Below are positions 47,999 to 59,357 of a stretch of 64,000 bases of DNA, in pieces; position 1 is the stretch's first letter; each line of letters opens with the position of its first letter. The position numbers and the translations under genes were made by a program. The stretch is taken from positions 124,001 through 188,000 of the forward strand of contig JAMZAV010001447.1 of assembly GCA_024449915.1 (NCBI GenBank), given 5' to 3'. Source of the DNA: Sweltsa coloradensis (lineage: Eukaryota > Arthropoda > Insecta > Plecoptera > Chloroperlidae). A model generated the notes under the pieces. The model had not been told where the DNA came from, made no database searches, and was given only the letters and a program-made list of their open reading frames with translations.

Positions 47999-48485
47999 CT
48001 AGGCCGCTTTGCGAACGCTTTTTCCAGTCGCGTTGATGGATGAGATTTTCTTTTTAATATTTCTGTCCAATGATTACGTTTGTAAGTGAGATCAAAAACC
48101 GGGGAAAAATCGTAAAAGTAAGATTTCTGTGTGAAAAATATTTCTCAAAAATTAATGTCTCTAAAATGATAAATATATAATTTCATGATTTTAAACGTTC
48201 TAATAAAGTTTCATCAAAATCAGAGTAGCCGTTTGCCAAATATCACAAAAATATCTCTTAAAAATAGAAAAAATCGCAAAATTACGATAATCATAACAAA
48301 TATTTGATCGATTGTACCCATAAAACGTGGCAAGTCTAAGTTCATAGATTTCGAAGGTCCCCTCAAATTTTCATAAAGATCGCATCATGCCGTTCACCTG
48401 GTAGAATGCGAATAAACAGACAGAAATACAAAAAGGGAAAAAACAAAAACAACAAAACAAAAAAAAACACCCGAGCTAATTTTTG

Positions 48486-48516
<31 letters not shown>

Positions 48517-48552
48517 TGTCAGTGAAATTGAAGTCTTCGCTTCGCTCATCAT
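47999..48552 (-). mobile_element. Helentron-like element, family 3
   Basis: Minus strand: 5' end GATGAGCGAAGCGAAGAC, C-run (plus-strand G-run 48496-48516), AGACTTGCCACG module, CTCATCCATCAACGCGACTGG, hairpin AACGC...GCGTT, CGCAAAGCGGCCTAG followed by T. The 5' terminal TTGG is altered. Confidence 0.7.
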
Positions 48553-48889
48553 TAATCACCTTTTACGTTCCAAAAGTATGAGTGCAGATTTTCAGCTAGA
48601 ACCATTTCGGTATCGTGGTACCATATCATTTGAATTTAGAACTTCATCCTATCTTGCACAATGCTGCTTATCACAAAAGTACTTTAAATTGGTTTTACTC
48701 AATGGGGTCATTGATATTTTTGAATTGTGTTTGTGTAATGAGACTAGATTTTTAAAAATGTTTTAAAACTTAATCGACCAATCAAAATAAGGGGCAGTTA
48801 ATTTGGCTTCCTGACCAACAGTAACAGCCTAGTGTTTTGGATGATGTTTTTCTTTATCAATGCACTAAGGCTATTCGAGACGATGAGTG

Positions 48890-49085
48890 GTGATAGATGA
48901 CTATGAAGGACGATTACAAAAGTAGCATGTCCAAAAGTCCCCCACTGAAAATCAGTTATATAACTGAGTGGGTAGACTCTTAATAAAATTTATTTATTAT
49001 TTATTTATTTATGCGGGCCCGAACCCAACGTCCTAGTGGAGCCATACGCTTCGGACGTCCGCCTTGCAAACTATGACGACTCTGC
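48890..49085 (-). repeat. SINE C with SINE A tail inserted in it
   Basis: Minus-strand family C parts lie on both sides (plus-strand GATGAGTGGTGATAGATGAC at 48,900 and GGGCCCGAACCCAACGTCC at 49,015). They are split by a plus-strand family A tail, GTCCCCCACTGAAAATCAG to TTTATTTATTTATG (about 48,937-49,012). This is a directly visible nested insertion. Confidence 0.65.
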
Positions 49086-49364
49086 TTTGTTCTTGACATG
49101 ATTTGATTTACTATTATATGCCTTGACGAACTGGTTAGATTTAGTTATAGGGCCCCATCATCATTCAAACCACACATTCACCACGATCACCTATTTATGA
49201 ATCACAATCCATATCATGCACCAATATAATGATGCAAATCAATTTATTGAATGGTCCCAATAGCTCGATTTTTGCATTCTATCTATTGCTCAATTACTCT
49301 ATTATTAAGTTTTTATATAAATAAATGATAAATAAATGAAAGATTATTCAAGAAGATGAGTGGT

Positions 49365-49500
49365 GATAGATGACGATGAAGGACGATTACAAAAATAACA
49401 TGTCCTTCGCGGGCTCGAATCTCAAGTCCTAGTAGAGCCACACGCTTCGGACCATGAGCGCCCTAATCGTCAAGGGCGTCCTCCAAACTTTGGTGTGCAT
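49365..49500 (-). repeat. tRNA-derived SINE, family C
   Basis: Plus strand GATGAGTGGTGATAGATGACG, GGACGATTACAAAAATAAC and GCGGGCTCGAATCTCAAGTCC (B box on the minus strand), then CGCCCTAATCGTCAAGG. It matches the family member at 48890 without the internal insertion. Confidence 0.65.
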
Positions 49501-50855
49501 GTACAACATCCAGTGACGGCTTGAAGGTTCCAATATGACCGGTGCCAGATATTTTCTGTACCACCCACCACCCAAGGTGCGTAGGGGGAACAAGCACGGG
49601 GAGTTTGGGAGGCACTGCCCCCCAATTATAGCGCCGTAGGCGAAAATTTTGAAAATCAGGTTTTATGAGTGGTTTTAGTGCGTTCTAGGAAAAATAAGTG
49701 GGTTGAATGCGATACCAAATAAATGTCTTTTTTGTACAGTAAAAACAATAAAATTGTAAAAAAAGAATTGGAGTAGTGACGAGAAAGACCATGTTACAAC
49801 CATTGAATATGCATATCATTATGTTCGCGATCACGTCCAACAATAATGGGAAATTGTTGATTGTTGGTCATTACTCTTCTGAAGTGGCGGGGTGGGAGGA
49901 ATTCCCCCATTCCTACGTGCCTGCACCACCCAGTGGTAAAAAACAACAGGAGGGGCGAACAATAAACGGGGGAAAAATTTTGCACTTCAAGGTCATGTTT
50001 GGCGGCAATCTGCGCGTTTTAGAGCAGCAGAATGAAAGCTAATCAATGTTTTTCTATCATTTAAAAACCCTACTTTTTCCAACTTTTTCCAACAATTAAT
50101 AAAAATGCACTTAAAATCCACACCATATTTAGAACTTTTTAGTTTCTTGTTGTTGTTTCAGTGGTAACTTAAGTTAGGGCACTCCGCTCTATGATTCTCA
50201 ATGTTGTTCCATTTTTTCCGTTAGATTTCGTAGATGTCCGTGCCTTTGTCTTGTTCGCTGAAGAAAAACAACAAATCACACAAAGAGTTTAAAAATTAAT
50301 AACTTACCTAAATTATTTATGTATAAAGAAGTTATTATAAGTGCAAAGGCAAAGGCAAAAATTATTATTTTTAAAGTTATTTTATTCGTCTATACACATT
50401 CATTTGAATTAAAACAAATAAATAAAACCATTTGTAACATCAACAATTGCTTTAATTGTTGGCAACATTTTTAATATTCGGGACTAATGAGAGCTCACTT
50501 CAATACCATTCTTGCAAAAAAAAAAAAAACTCTAGACAGACTGATATCTACAAAAAGTTTTTCATTTAGCTGTCACTGGATAGGTCTAGGCCTAAGAGAT
50601 CCTGCTTCAGGTAGGCCCTTCATCCAAGAAATCTTTTCAACTTCTCTTTCGACATTACTTGATCCTTATGAAGTATTTAAGGTGTAGACCTATGCATCTA
50701 AAAGACCCCTTTAATTTGAACAACAACGTCAATAATTTGACGTAATAATTCAGCTGTCAAAGTACTTCCAGTGCTTCAAAATCAGGCGGCCATTGCATGA
50801 TAGCATTTTTAGTTTTTCTGCATTGGTTGTGCTGAGTAGATCAAGTTACCAAAAA
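49501..50855. other. Intergenic, no gene seen
   Basis: Two patches of G/C-run repeat (GGGAGGCACTGCCCCCC near 49,610 and GGAATTCCCCCATTCCTACG near 49,900) resemble the low-complexity head at 17,041-17,110. No gene is supported. Confidence 0.4.
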
Positions 50856-51488
50856 GAGAAACAACACAAGTTACAAAACCAATGTTAGCTGAGATGATCA
50901 ATAAAAACCTCCTACGATGTCAATTTGGAACTTTTTCAAAAAAGCTTTTTCTCTGATATAACAATTAGGTTAAAATAAAACTAATTAATTAATATTGGTA
51001 TGATGAATTTTATATAAATACCTTCGTCAATTATTACTAATAAGGTCAAAAATGCGAAGACTTGTGTTGTTTCTCTATTAAATGAATGTTTAAATCTTCT
51101 GTTTGGTGCAGATATTCTTTATTTCACCCTAAAATTACATCAACATGTTATGAATTCTTAAAAAAATGTGCTTGTTCATATCATAGCAATTCCTCCAAAT
51201 GATTTGCGACTGTGCATCTGGGCTTTGGACGTAATATTTTGTGATTGTTGATTTATGTGACTTGTGTTGTTTCTCAAGTATACAAGATCTTCCGTCACCG
51301 TTTGCTGTCAGTTAATGCAGTGACTTGTGTTGTTTCTCAAGTATACAAGATCTTCCGTCACCCTTTGCTATTCGAAATGTTGATGTGACTAGTGTTGTTC
51401 CTCAACTAAAAGATGCGCGCACATATAAGCAGAATTGTTTTTGCCAAGGGGTCCCATTTCGCCATTCTGCTGACTTGTGTTGTTTCTC
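50856..51488 (+). repeat. Cluster of GACTTGTGTTGTTTCTC motifs
   Basis: Four exact direct copies of the 17-mer (51059, 51259, 51322, 51472), one variant with two mismatches (51387, GACTAGTGTTGTTCCTC) and one inverted copy with one mismatch (50856-50872). The copies at 51259 and 51322 extend into a longer direct repeat of about 48 bp (AAGTATACAAGATCTTCCG...). Spacing of the last four starts is 63, 65 and 85 bp. Confidence 0.85.
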
Positions 51489-51529
51489 TTCTTCCCGATT
51501 CATTGAAGGTCGTTCAATCTAGGCTGATT

Positions 51530-52260
51530 TTAAGTCTAGCTCCATGCTCGTGAGCTGAGTCACAACAATCCACAGATGCGATCAAGCAAACATAACTGCT
51601 TTCAATTAATCGTGCAATGTTCTTGTTCTCCGTGCGTGCTAAATATGGCTCGCGGTTTGTTAACCAATTCGAAAATGCTACGTCGAATGTGATACGGGGT
51701 ACGTGGACCAGCTGCCAGCACTCGGCAGTCATAACATCATTGTCCGGTGCGTTGGTTGGGCTACTCACTCAGTACTCGGCGACAGAGCAGTAGGCTACAG
51801 TGGTTGGAGCTGTTCAACTTAGCAACTCCCTAGCTCGTAAGCTGGAGAAGAAGTTAGTGGAAGTGTGAAGTGTAAGAAGAGATTACATTTAGGTGAGTAT
51901 ACGTAGAAAAATAGCACGTGTTTTTGGTGATAGTGAGTTATACCAGAACTGATTCTTTGTAGGTTGATGATGAAGGTTTACAGTACCGCTCTATTGGCGC
52001 AGTCAACAATATGTGCCCTTTAAGGACTTTCGCTTAAAAACCACCCTCCTAGCCCCCTACAAACTTCTTATCGAGCGAAAGTTAACCCAGATCCGGTACT
52101 ACTCACTTTTACCGTGTTTTTGTTTAAACTCTGAAAGGCTGTTGGTTGTTTTTTTGTTGGTACTTGTTAGCGGTTCGCCAGTGGCTATGCTATGGGGAGC
52201 GAGTATCATGTATGTGTGTGTGTGTGTGTGTGGGGGGGGGGGGGGGTAAACCTCAATCGC
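51530..52260 (-). repeat. Duplicated flank, arm 2 (inverse of 44130-44690)
   Basis: Shared landmarks in inverse order: ATCCACAGATGCGATCAAGC, ATGCTACGTCGAATGTGATACG, CAGTACTCGGCGACAG, GAAAAATAGCACGTG, and a TG/G tract (52211-52246) followed by AAACCTCAATCGCAATCTAG. It is part of the same inverted duplication as the two SMYD4-type copies. Confidence 0.8.
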
Positions 52261-52879
52261 AATCTAGTTTTGCACTTTTTCACAATTACCACCACCACAT
52301 ACGTCGCCGGTTTCCATTGGCCTGTTTTTTAGTAGTTTGAAAATAACCTTATTTTCATCTCCTGGTCTTACTTTTAATAAATGATAGCCTTACCCTGGAA
52401 TGTTGTTGCAAAAGACGAGATCCAGTACGGTTCTTCCTTAATAAATTAATCGATTTTGAATTTTAAAATCATGAAATCACTCAGTAGTCCTGTCAAATAA
52501 GACCTTAGGCCTATATTGGCGTTTAGAGGGAAAAAAATACCAATATCCTGAATTTTTGCCGAGACCTTCCTAACACCTTCATAAACAAGATATTAAGACT
52601 CCCCTATGATCGGATTGGAGCTTTGGCCTTCATATTGTAAACTAGCGGTCGAAAAAAGTTGTTATCGTAAATCACCAAAATGATTGGAGAATGGAGATAG
52701 GCTTATAGGCTAGACAAAACATTGCGTTGGCGAAAATATTCCCCTTATAATTACCTACAAAACAGGTGTCTACGATATTTTCGGTAAAGACAACGGTTAC
52801 GTCACAAAATCATGGTTTATATGTTTATTTGTGGCGATTTGTGGCTACATTAAAACAGGACGCAATGTCGCACAAGTGC

Positions 52880-53652
52880 AATTTACCAAATATTACATAG
52901 GGTAACGAAACAAAACAAAACATTACTATACAGTACAATATAAAATTAGTTACATAAAGAAGACTATAATAATAATATAAACATGAATGTATGAGTGGTG
53001 TTGTATGTATGTTTGAGTGTATGATTGTGTTAGTGAGTGTTTATGTGTAATTATTAACTGTTAGTGCATAAAGGGGTGACTCAAGACGTTAGTGAAGCTG
53101 ATTATCGGTTATTTGTTTTACTTGATGACAAATGTGATGAATATTACTATTTTGCAAAATCGAAATTAGGCCTGTTCAATGGCAAAATATTGTTATATTA
53201 AGAAGACTGTAACCTTATTAAACAGGAATACTTGTGCACATCAATGCGACTGGGGGGAACATGAAACAGTTTATGTATTCGAGTGTTCTTTGGTGGCACA
53301 CGATGGTTCAATGACTCGATTAGCGGCGAGTCGACCAGGTTATAAGCAGTTTTAAAGAGCAGAACAATGTCCATAAATTTCCTGTATTTAGATTATTGAC
53401 AGAACACATACCTAGATAATTTACTCTGTGGTATTCCGTTTTAGCCTTGAAGCACAAGTGTTTGAAATATCGTTGTTGTACTCTCTCTATAATAGCAATT
53501 TTGGTGACATGATTTGGGTTCCAAATTTGGGTAGCATATTCAACTTGAGGCCTGACTAGAGTTATGTAAAGGAGGCTGTAAGCTGATTTCCTAGTTTTCA
53601 CGACAAGCATCAAATAATGCACGGTAAATCCGTGAGAAAACGATTTAAACAC
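52880..53652 (-). mobile_element. Non-LTR retrotransposon, 3' end of reverse transcriptase
   Basis: Minus-strand frame 53652-53320 reads SAYSLLYITLVRPQVEYATQ then IWNPNH and IAIIERVQQRYFKHLC, the typical C-terminal (thumb) block of LINE reverse transcriptases (L-Y-x-x-x-V-R-P...E-Y-x-x-x-x-W-N-P...I-E-x-V-Q). After a frame break it continues SRIDVHKYS near 53,240. The 5' part of the polymerase, with the catalytic aspartates, is absent. A 5'-truncated copy, as is usual for LINEs. Confidence 0.8.
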
Positions 53653-54099
53653 AAAACTTATTTTGTAAGATGTTCATGAGAGCTTCTACTAGTATTTAAA
53701 AAAACAAGTCTGCTGAATCAGATTTTCCATTTTCCCAGAATTTCGAGTTCTCTATCGTTGGTATTTCCCCAAAAATGACATATTTGATTTAAAGTCAAAA
53801 TAAGCAACTTAATTGCATTTGAGGGAAAATATTTCTACGTACATTTATTATTTATTTTTATTTATTATTATTTGTTCCGTAAACACATTCATTGTTTAAA
53901 ATGTATCTCGAGGATGGCGGGAAAAGGGCAGAGCCCCAAAACCCACACTTGGTGACTGCCAACCTTATAACAATAAATATAATAAAAGATAACAACATTA
54001 TTACAATCATTAGTAAACCTATAAATATATATATAAAAAAAGTAAATAAATATACACTTCAATGAATTACTATAAAAATGAATCAGTAAAAGAAACTGC

Positions 54100-54300
54100 A
54101 GAATTAACTTTGTAATGCAAAAACATGTGTGCTTAGGGCAGATTTAAAAGAGTCTAAAGAGCGAAGAGCACTTAACTCCAAAGGAACAGCATTCCATTTC
54201 ATTACAAGTCCTGTAGTAGAAAACCCATTTTGGTAAGCTCTTGTTCTTGCAAATGGAGGCTTGAAAATTTAATCCTCTACCAAGTTCTCCCTCCTCGACT
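54100..54300 (-). mobile_element. Non-LTR retrotransposon C-terminus, second fragment
   Basis: Minus strand reads PPFARTRAYQNGFSTTGLVM then KWNAVPLELSALRSLDSF, ending KSALSTHVFALQS and a stop at 54104-54106. The R-T-x-x-Y...W-N-x-x-P...F-K-x-x-L pattern is the last block of many LINE ORF2 proteins. An in-frame stop lies just upstream, so only this end is left. The AT-rich sequence down to about 53,860 would be its 3' untranslated part. Confidence 0.75.
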
Positions 54301-54689
54301 ACATTCCCCGAAAATTGCCGGGTTTTTTTACTCCAAAAGATAAATTCTGCCTATTCCGTTTTCCACGTGCCTTGGGAGAAATAAGGGAACATTACGAATG
54401 ATTTGAGTCCCCTCTCAGCTTGTTCGACTGATCGATACAAAAACGCATATCAAACATGTCACTGGGCGGCCCCCAGTCCGCCACTGTGCCAGTGCCAGTG
54501 GTGCCATATTATGGCAATTTCATCTTGGCATCATTGATTTAATCAATCAATAAGGTCTAACAAGGTTCTGTGCCAAGTGGCTTGCTTCTAGAATGAAATG
54601 CAAGGTTCACCCTATCTGTGTTTCTTTACCCCCGAACTACTGCACACACTGTCACACAGTCATGGAGATAGGGCACTTGAATGTGTTGC

Positions 54690-54950
54690 GAAATCGCTTA
54701 TTATTTCTCGTAGGTTTAAATCGCAACGAATGTAGCTGATTTTGTTAGCAGTTCTCATTAAACTCGTATAGCGGATGTCTGTTTAAAATATCAGCGCAAT
54801 CTGTTCAGCGAATCGGCTGAAGTTCGATGTACAGACACAAACTCACACACATGTATAGAATCACGGAAGTGCCGATTTACTTGAATGGTAATACCGTTGA
54901 GTGACTGTAATACTCAGTCGCTCCGCTCCCTTGTCTAAAAATTGTGAAGA
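54690..54950 (-). mobile_element. Diverged Helentron-like family 2, 5' part
   Basis: The minus strand begins TAGACAAGGGAGCGGAGCGAC and continues GCTGATATTTTAAACAGACATCC and AGAACTGCTAACAAAATCAGC, then GTTGCGATTTAAACCTACG, matching the first 200-250 bp of the family 2 elements. No 3' end is present. Confidence 0.6.
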
Positions 54951-55079
54951 TTGATAGTTTTACCTTGCCACAAAATTGTGCACCCCCTTTGACCCCCTCT
55001 GCCACTTTTTGGTGGGGCGGTCGCCACCCCTCGCCCCCCCTGTAGTTACGCCTATGTTTGACTGTATGCTTCGTCCTAA

Positions 55080-55250
55080 TTTAAAAATTAAGGTTGAAAT
55101 TTACTTAAAATGAGCCACTTCACGTTCATTTTTTTAGTCTTTAGATCGCAGATAGTTGCTGTAAAACATCGTTTATAGAGTCCGAGCGCAGTTAAAACAT
55201 GACGAAATAACTGTAGTATGGTGATATTTTCACGACTGTGGTAGAATAGG
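55080..55250 (+). repeat. Interspersed repeat shared with 17075 and 43140
   Basis: GAGCCACTTCACGTTCATT, AGATCGCAGATAGTTGCTG and AACATGACGAAATAACTG. The upstream GACCCCCTCTGCCACTTTT also recalls the 17,085 copy. Confidence 0.6.
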
Positions 55251-55299
55251 GTTTGCGCAAACACTGATGATGACGTCATTAGTGTCATAAAAATAATAC

Positions 55300-55365
55300 T
55301 AGGAAAACGCTTAGTCCCGCCGCGTTGATGGATGAGCTTTTCAAAGTTTTTAGTTTGCGTGGGAT
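55300..55365 (-). mobile_element. Helentron-like 3' end, truncated
   Basis: CTAGGAAAACGCTTAGTCCC, CGCGTTGATGGATGAGC gives hairpin and subterminal repeat as in family 1. The following sequence does not match other copies and runs into the poor-quality block. Confidence 0.6.
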
Positions 55366-55599
55366 ATCCTTACTTTTGCAAGTGCTTTGTTTTGCTGCCT
55401 ACGGATTGTAGGTGATTGTTGTCAAGTTTCTATTGTTATCTGTCAATTGGTATTATTTACCGTAACAAAATTATATTAAAAGCTTTATTTCTATGGATTC
55501 TGGCTAACTTTTTAAACTTTTTTCTTTCAAAAGGTACTACATCACCATAACCTTAATGTCCATGTATAATATGAACGTTGAAGGGCCCCCCCGTTTGGT

Positions 55600-57170
55600 C
55601 AGAATTGGCCCAAATGGCACGAAAATATCGCACAAAAAATCAAAAAAAACTTATATTAAAAGCTTTATTTCTACAGATTCTGGCTAAAATTTTTCAACTT
55701 TTTCTTTAAAAACTCATCCCAATTAATGCATGGAAATATAAGTTTTACCCCAAAGTTTTAAAATGGCCCTGTCAAAAAAATATGCATACAAATAAAAAAA
55801 AACGAAAAAGTCGTTTAGATTTTTTGTTGAAAAAAATGGGTAAGTTCGGTTTAAAACCCCCCCTTTTTTACTGGATATCCGGCCCCTTGGGAAGGGGAAA
55901 AAAAAGGAAAAAAAAAAAAGGGTTTTTTTGGGGGGGGGTCAAAAATTGGTCCCCTCACTCTAAAAATTTGGGGGGCCCCAAGTAAAATTTTAAAAAAAGT
56001 AATTTTTTTGAGGGGGGTTTTTGTAAACTTTTGGGAATTTTTCCAAAAAAGGGGAAAACCCCAAATTTTTTTAAAAATAAAAACTTGGGGGAGAAAAGGT
56101 TTTTATCTTCCCCTTGGTTTGGGGGGAAGGGGGATTTTTCCCGGGGTATTAACATTTGGGCCTCCTTTAAAAACAAGACTTTTTTTCCCAAATTTAAAAA
56201 CGTATTATTTTTCATTTTACAGAAACATTACGAAACAAAATCTAAAAAATTTAAAAACTGGTAAAAAAACTTTTTTGGGGGAAAACTTTTTCAAGTTAAT
56301 ATATTCTTCTTTCCTTTTATAACGTTTTTTTTTCAAAAAAAAACTTTATTCTTCCTCAAGCAATTTAAAAACCCCCTTCCCCCTCTTGAAATGGTTAAAA
56401 AAAAAATTTTTTTAAGAAAAAAAACGATTTAAAAGGGTTTAAAAAAATAGTTTTATTTTTCACCCTTTTAAAATTTTGCTTCCCGGGGTCCAGGGTTTCT
56501 TTCCCCAAAAAGTAAATTAAAATTCGATTGGGGGGTATCGTTTTTTTTTGTTTAAAACTGCTTGGGGATTCAGGGGGCTAAAAATTTGGTTCTTGGTTTT
56601 ACTTGTCCCCCACGCAACCACTAATGCTAAATTTATAAAAAACGATTTTTGGATTTATCCACGTTGGGGTTTAGGGTGGTCATTTGGTTTTTTTTTACCC
56701 CCCCCACTTAATTTTAGAGAGTAGGTTTTAACCAAAGACGATTTTTTAAAAATTTAACACTTGAGATAAGGGTACATTCCCTAGTTTAAATCCCTCTTTT
56801 TGTTGTAAAAAAAAAACTTAAGGGAAACCCAAAACAAGTTTTTAAAGCCTTTGGCCAAAAGTGGGGCAAAAAAAAAATTGGGGCTTTTTTCGGGAAATTC
56901 GCGAAGTCCCAACAAAAAAAGGTGCCCAAAACCAAAACAAAACCTTGTTTTTTAAGTATGGGATTAAACCCCAAAAGGGCCACCCCCATCCTTTGCTCTT
57001 TTCCCAATAAATTACCACCCACCCCCAAAAACCCCAGTTTTTTTTTTTCCTTTAAATTTTATATCTAGTAGCCCGGGCCCTAGAATTTCTGGCTCGGGCC
57101 TTCACGGGGTTTCTAAACCGGGTAAAAACTCTTTTCCCCCTTTCCTTTTTTTTTTGGTCAAAAAAAAACT
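55600..57170. other. Homopolymer-inflated block, no gene
   Basis: Long runs of A, T, G and C follow each other at a density seen nowhere before 55.6 kb (for example 55,853-55,985 and 56,020-56,160). Frames are rich in Lys, Phe, Gly and Pro without domains. It looks like low-quality consensus sequence. About 58,780-59,330 and 60,900-62,500 have the same character. Confidence 0.7.
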
Positions 57171-58548
57171 TATATTTAACAGATGGTAGTACTGTACACG
57201 GTGTTGCTTATAATTTTCTTTACTTTCCAGATCAAGTAAACGGAATCATCAAATACCATGGAGCGCCCTGGCACGGCGCCCTTTAGTGACGATAAGAAAA
57301 CGAGTATGAAATCCTCGAAGATATCGATCAAGCTTCGTAATGATGGTAACAAACAATTCACGAAAAACTTTGGGAGGCTTGTTCTACTCGAAAGTATCGC
57401 GGCGGCTCCGTCCCCTTTCGTCTGACAAGGAGGGTCTGAAAAAAATGGCCCTGGGGTTTGAAAAAACAGGCAGCTTTACTTCGCGTTGAAGAAATACGAT
57501 GCCTGTCTGGGGAATTTTGGTCACCCTTGAGTTCGCTCCCCTGAAAGGCTAAAGCAAAAGTCTGGGAGAGGCGAGCCAAGTGTTACAACAGTATGGGCAG
57601 GTGGAAGGATGCGCGCGCAAGCGCCCAGGTAAGCACTTCGTGTCAGACGCTACCAACAAACAGAAAATAATTAGAAGTAGGTATTTTTAAAAGGGAGGGT
57701 TTAGGAAGGTTTATAAAAAATGGTAACCATAAATATTTGTGTGTGGGGTTTATTTTTGTCCGCATAAAAAAAATGCAGTGTGCATAATTAGTTCAATTGC
57801 AGAAAAGATTTCATGGTTTTGGGAAAAGGGGGGGGGGGGGGGGGTAGTAAGCATTTGGATGGCCCCTATATATATAAGCACATATTTTGAATGCAAAATT
57901 TGAAAAAAAGTCGCTGGGTTTAACAAAATTGTTGGTCCAGTTTTCACAATTGACCAAGACAGATCTTTCAGAAATGAGTAGGTATTTTTTTAATTTAAAA
58001 GCGGGGGGAGGGGGGCGTACGTCGTCTTCAAAACTGGCCCCTTTCTTGTTTTTTGGGGGAACCTCAATTTAAATTTTGCAGAAATAAATTATATCCAAAC
58101 TTTTTTGGGTTTATCGATGAAAAATATGCTTCCCTGTTAGAAATTAAATCAAATTTCAAAACATGATTGTGCCCTTTGCCCCAATACAACAGGTGGATAA
58201 AATAACAGGATTTTGTCAAGTTCACGTATAAAACAGTCCAACTAATGCCACGTTATCCACAGGAACCCAAGGGGGATTGCCCAGGTAGCCATGATCTCCC
58301 TAAAGAAAGGAGCTATCGTAGCTGCTTTAAACAATCTCCAACTAAACTTGGGAAAAAGAAAGGTAACCCGCATGAGCCCGACGCCTTAAAAGCCCCTCCT
58401 AATTTGGCCTTCAAACGCACCCCAAACCCCCGGCGCTGCGGACTGTATAGAAGTGAAGTACAGCAAGGAGGTTGGCCGCTACGTCGTAGCTACAAGAGAC
58501 ATAGCTCCAGGTATGTTACACTGCAGACTGTTTATGTTTATACTGATT

Positions 58549-59357
58549 ACCGACATTGTTGAATGGGCGCAAGCGTGACTGATTCGGGAGCTTCTGGGTT
58601 CAAATCCCGTCGAGACCGGCAATCCTGCCTGAAGGTTTTTCCGAGGTTTTCCTCAGTCCTCTTAAACTGCCCTCGGACATCCCTTCATAATTTCCTACTC
58701 CAATATTCCTAGTTAGTCACCGGAGCCGTCCCACAGTGCCGCTTCCCACAAGGCCATCAACCTTTCCCCCCCCCCTATATGCCATCATTAATACCTGTCG
58801 ATAAAGACCATGTCACACAACAAGGTTTTGTTGGCCTTTGGAAATTTGTTTTATTCCCTAAGGCAACAGCGATAGTACTTGAGGGAAGGAAACGGGGCGT
58901 TGTTGGCCCTTTTGGTAAATTATTTATTTCCCCCCCGGCCAACACCCTGCATTCATTATTGAAACAAAAAAAAGGTTTGTTTGGGGAAGGGGAAAAAATC
59001 AATTACTCCAAGGCCCAAAAACGTCCCCGGGCCTTTCCCTTTAAAAAATTTATAAAACGCTGTTGGCCTAAGGGGAAAAATCAAATTTCCCCCAAAGGCC
59101 CAAAAACGCCCCCCTCCCAACCTCAAATGATACGTATACGCTGTTGGCCTAGGGAATTAATCAATACCCCAAGGCCAACAAAACCTTGTTTGTGTAACAT
59201 GGTCTTTTTTGACAGGTAGAAATGATGGGGTAGGGGGGAAAAAAGGTTGGTGGCCTTACGGGAAGCGGCACTTGGGGAAAACCCCTAGTCCGAAGAGGGG
59301 CCCATCAGGTAAAACTGGTGTGCACCCTAAAACGGGTTTCCTACAAAAATGTATGAA
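58549..59357 (+). mobile_element. 809-bp insertion in intron 2 of copy 2, SINE B head plus foldback
   Basis: TTTATACTGATT flanks the insertion on both sides (58537-58548 and 59358-59369), and copy 1 has only one such site. The insert begins with a family B tRNA-like head (CTGGGTTCAAATCCCGTCG, ACCGGCAATCCTGCCTG). It then has inverted arms from AGTGCCGCTTCCCACAAGG (58,734) to its inverse near 59,250-59,275, including CAACAAGGTTTTGTTGGCC versus GGCCAACAAAACCTTGTT. Confidence 0.7.

Noticed and set aside
51040..51490. CRISPR-like array
   Set aside because: Spacing is irregular, one copy is inverted and far away, there are no cas genes, and the window is eukaryotic.
55782..56322. Several Lys/Phe/Gly-rich frames
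   Set aside because: Lie in the homopolymer-inflated block; composition follows the runs and there is no protein family signal.
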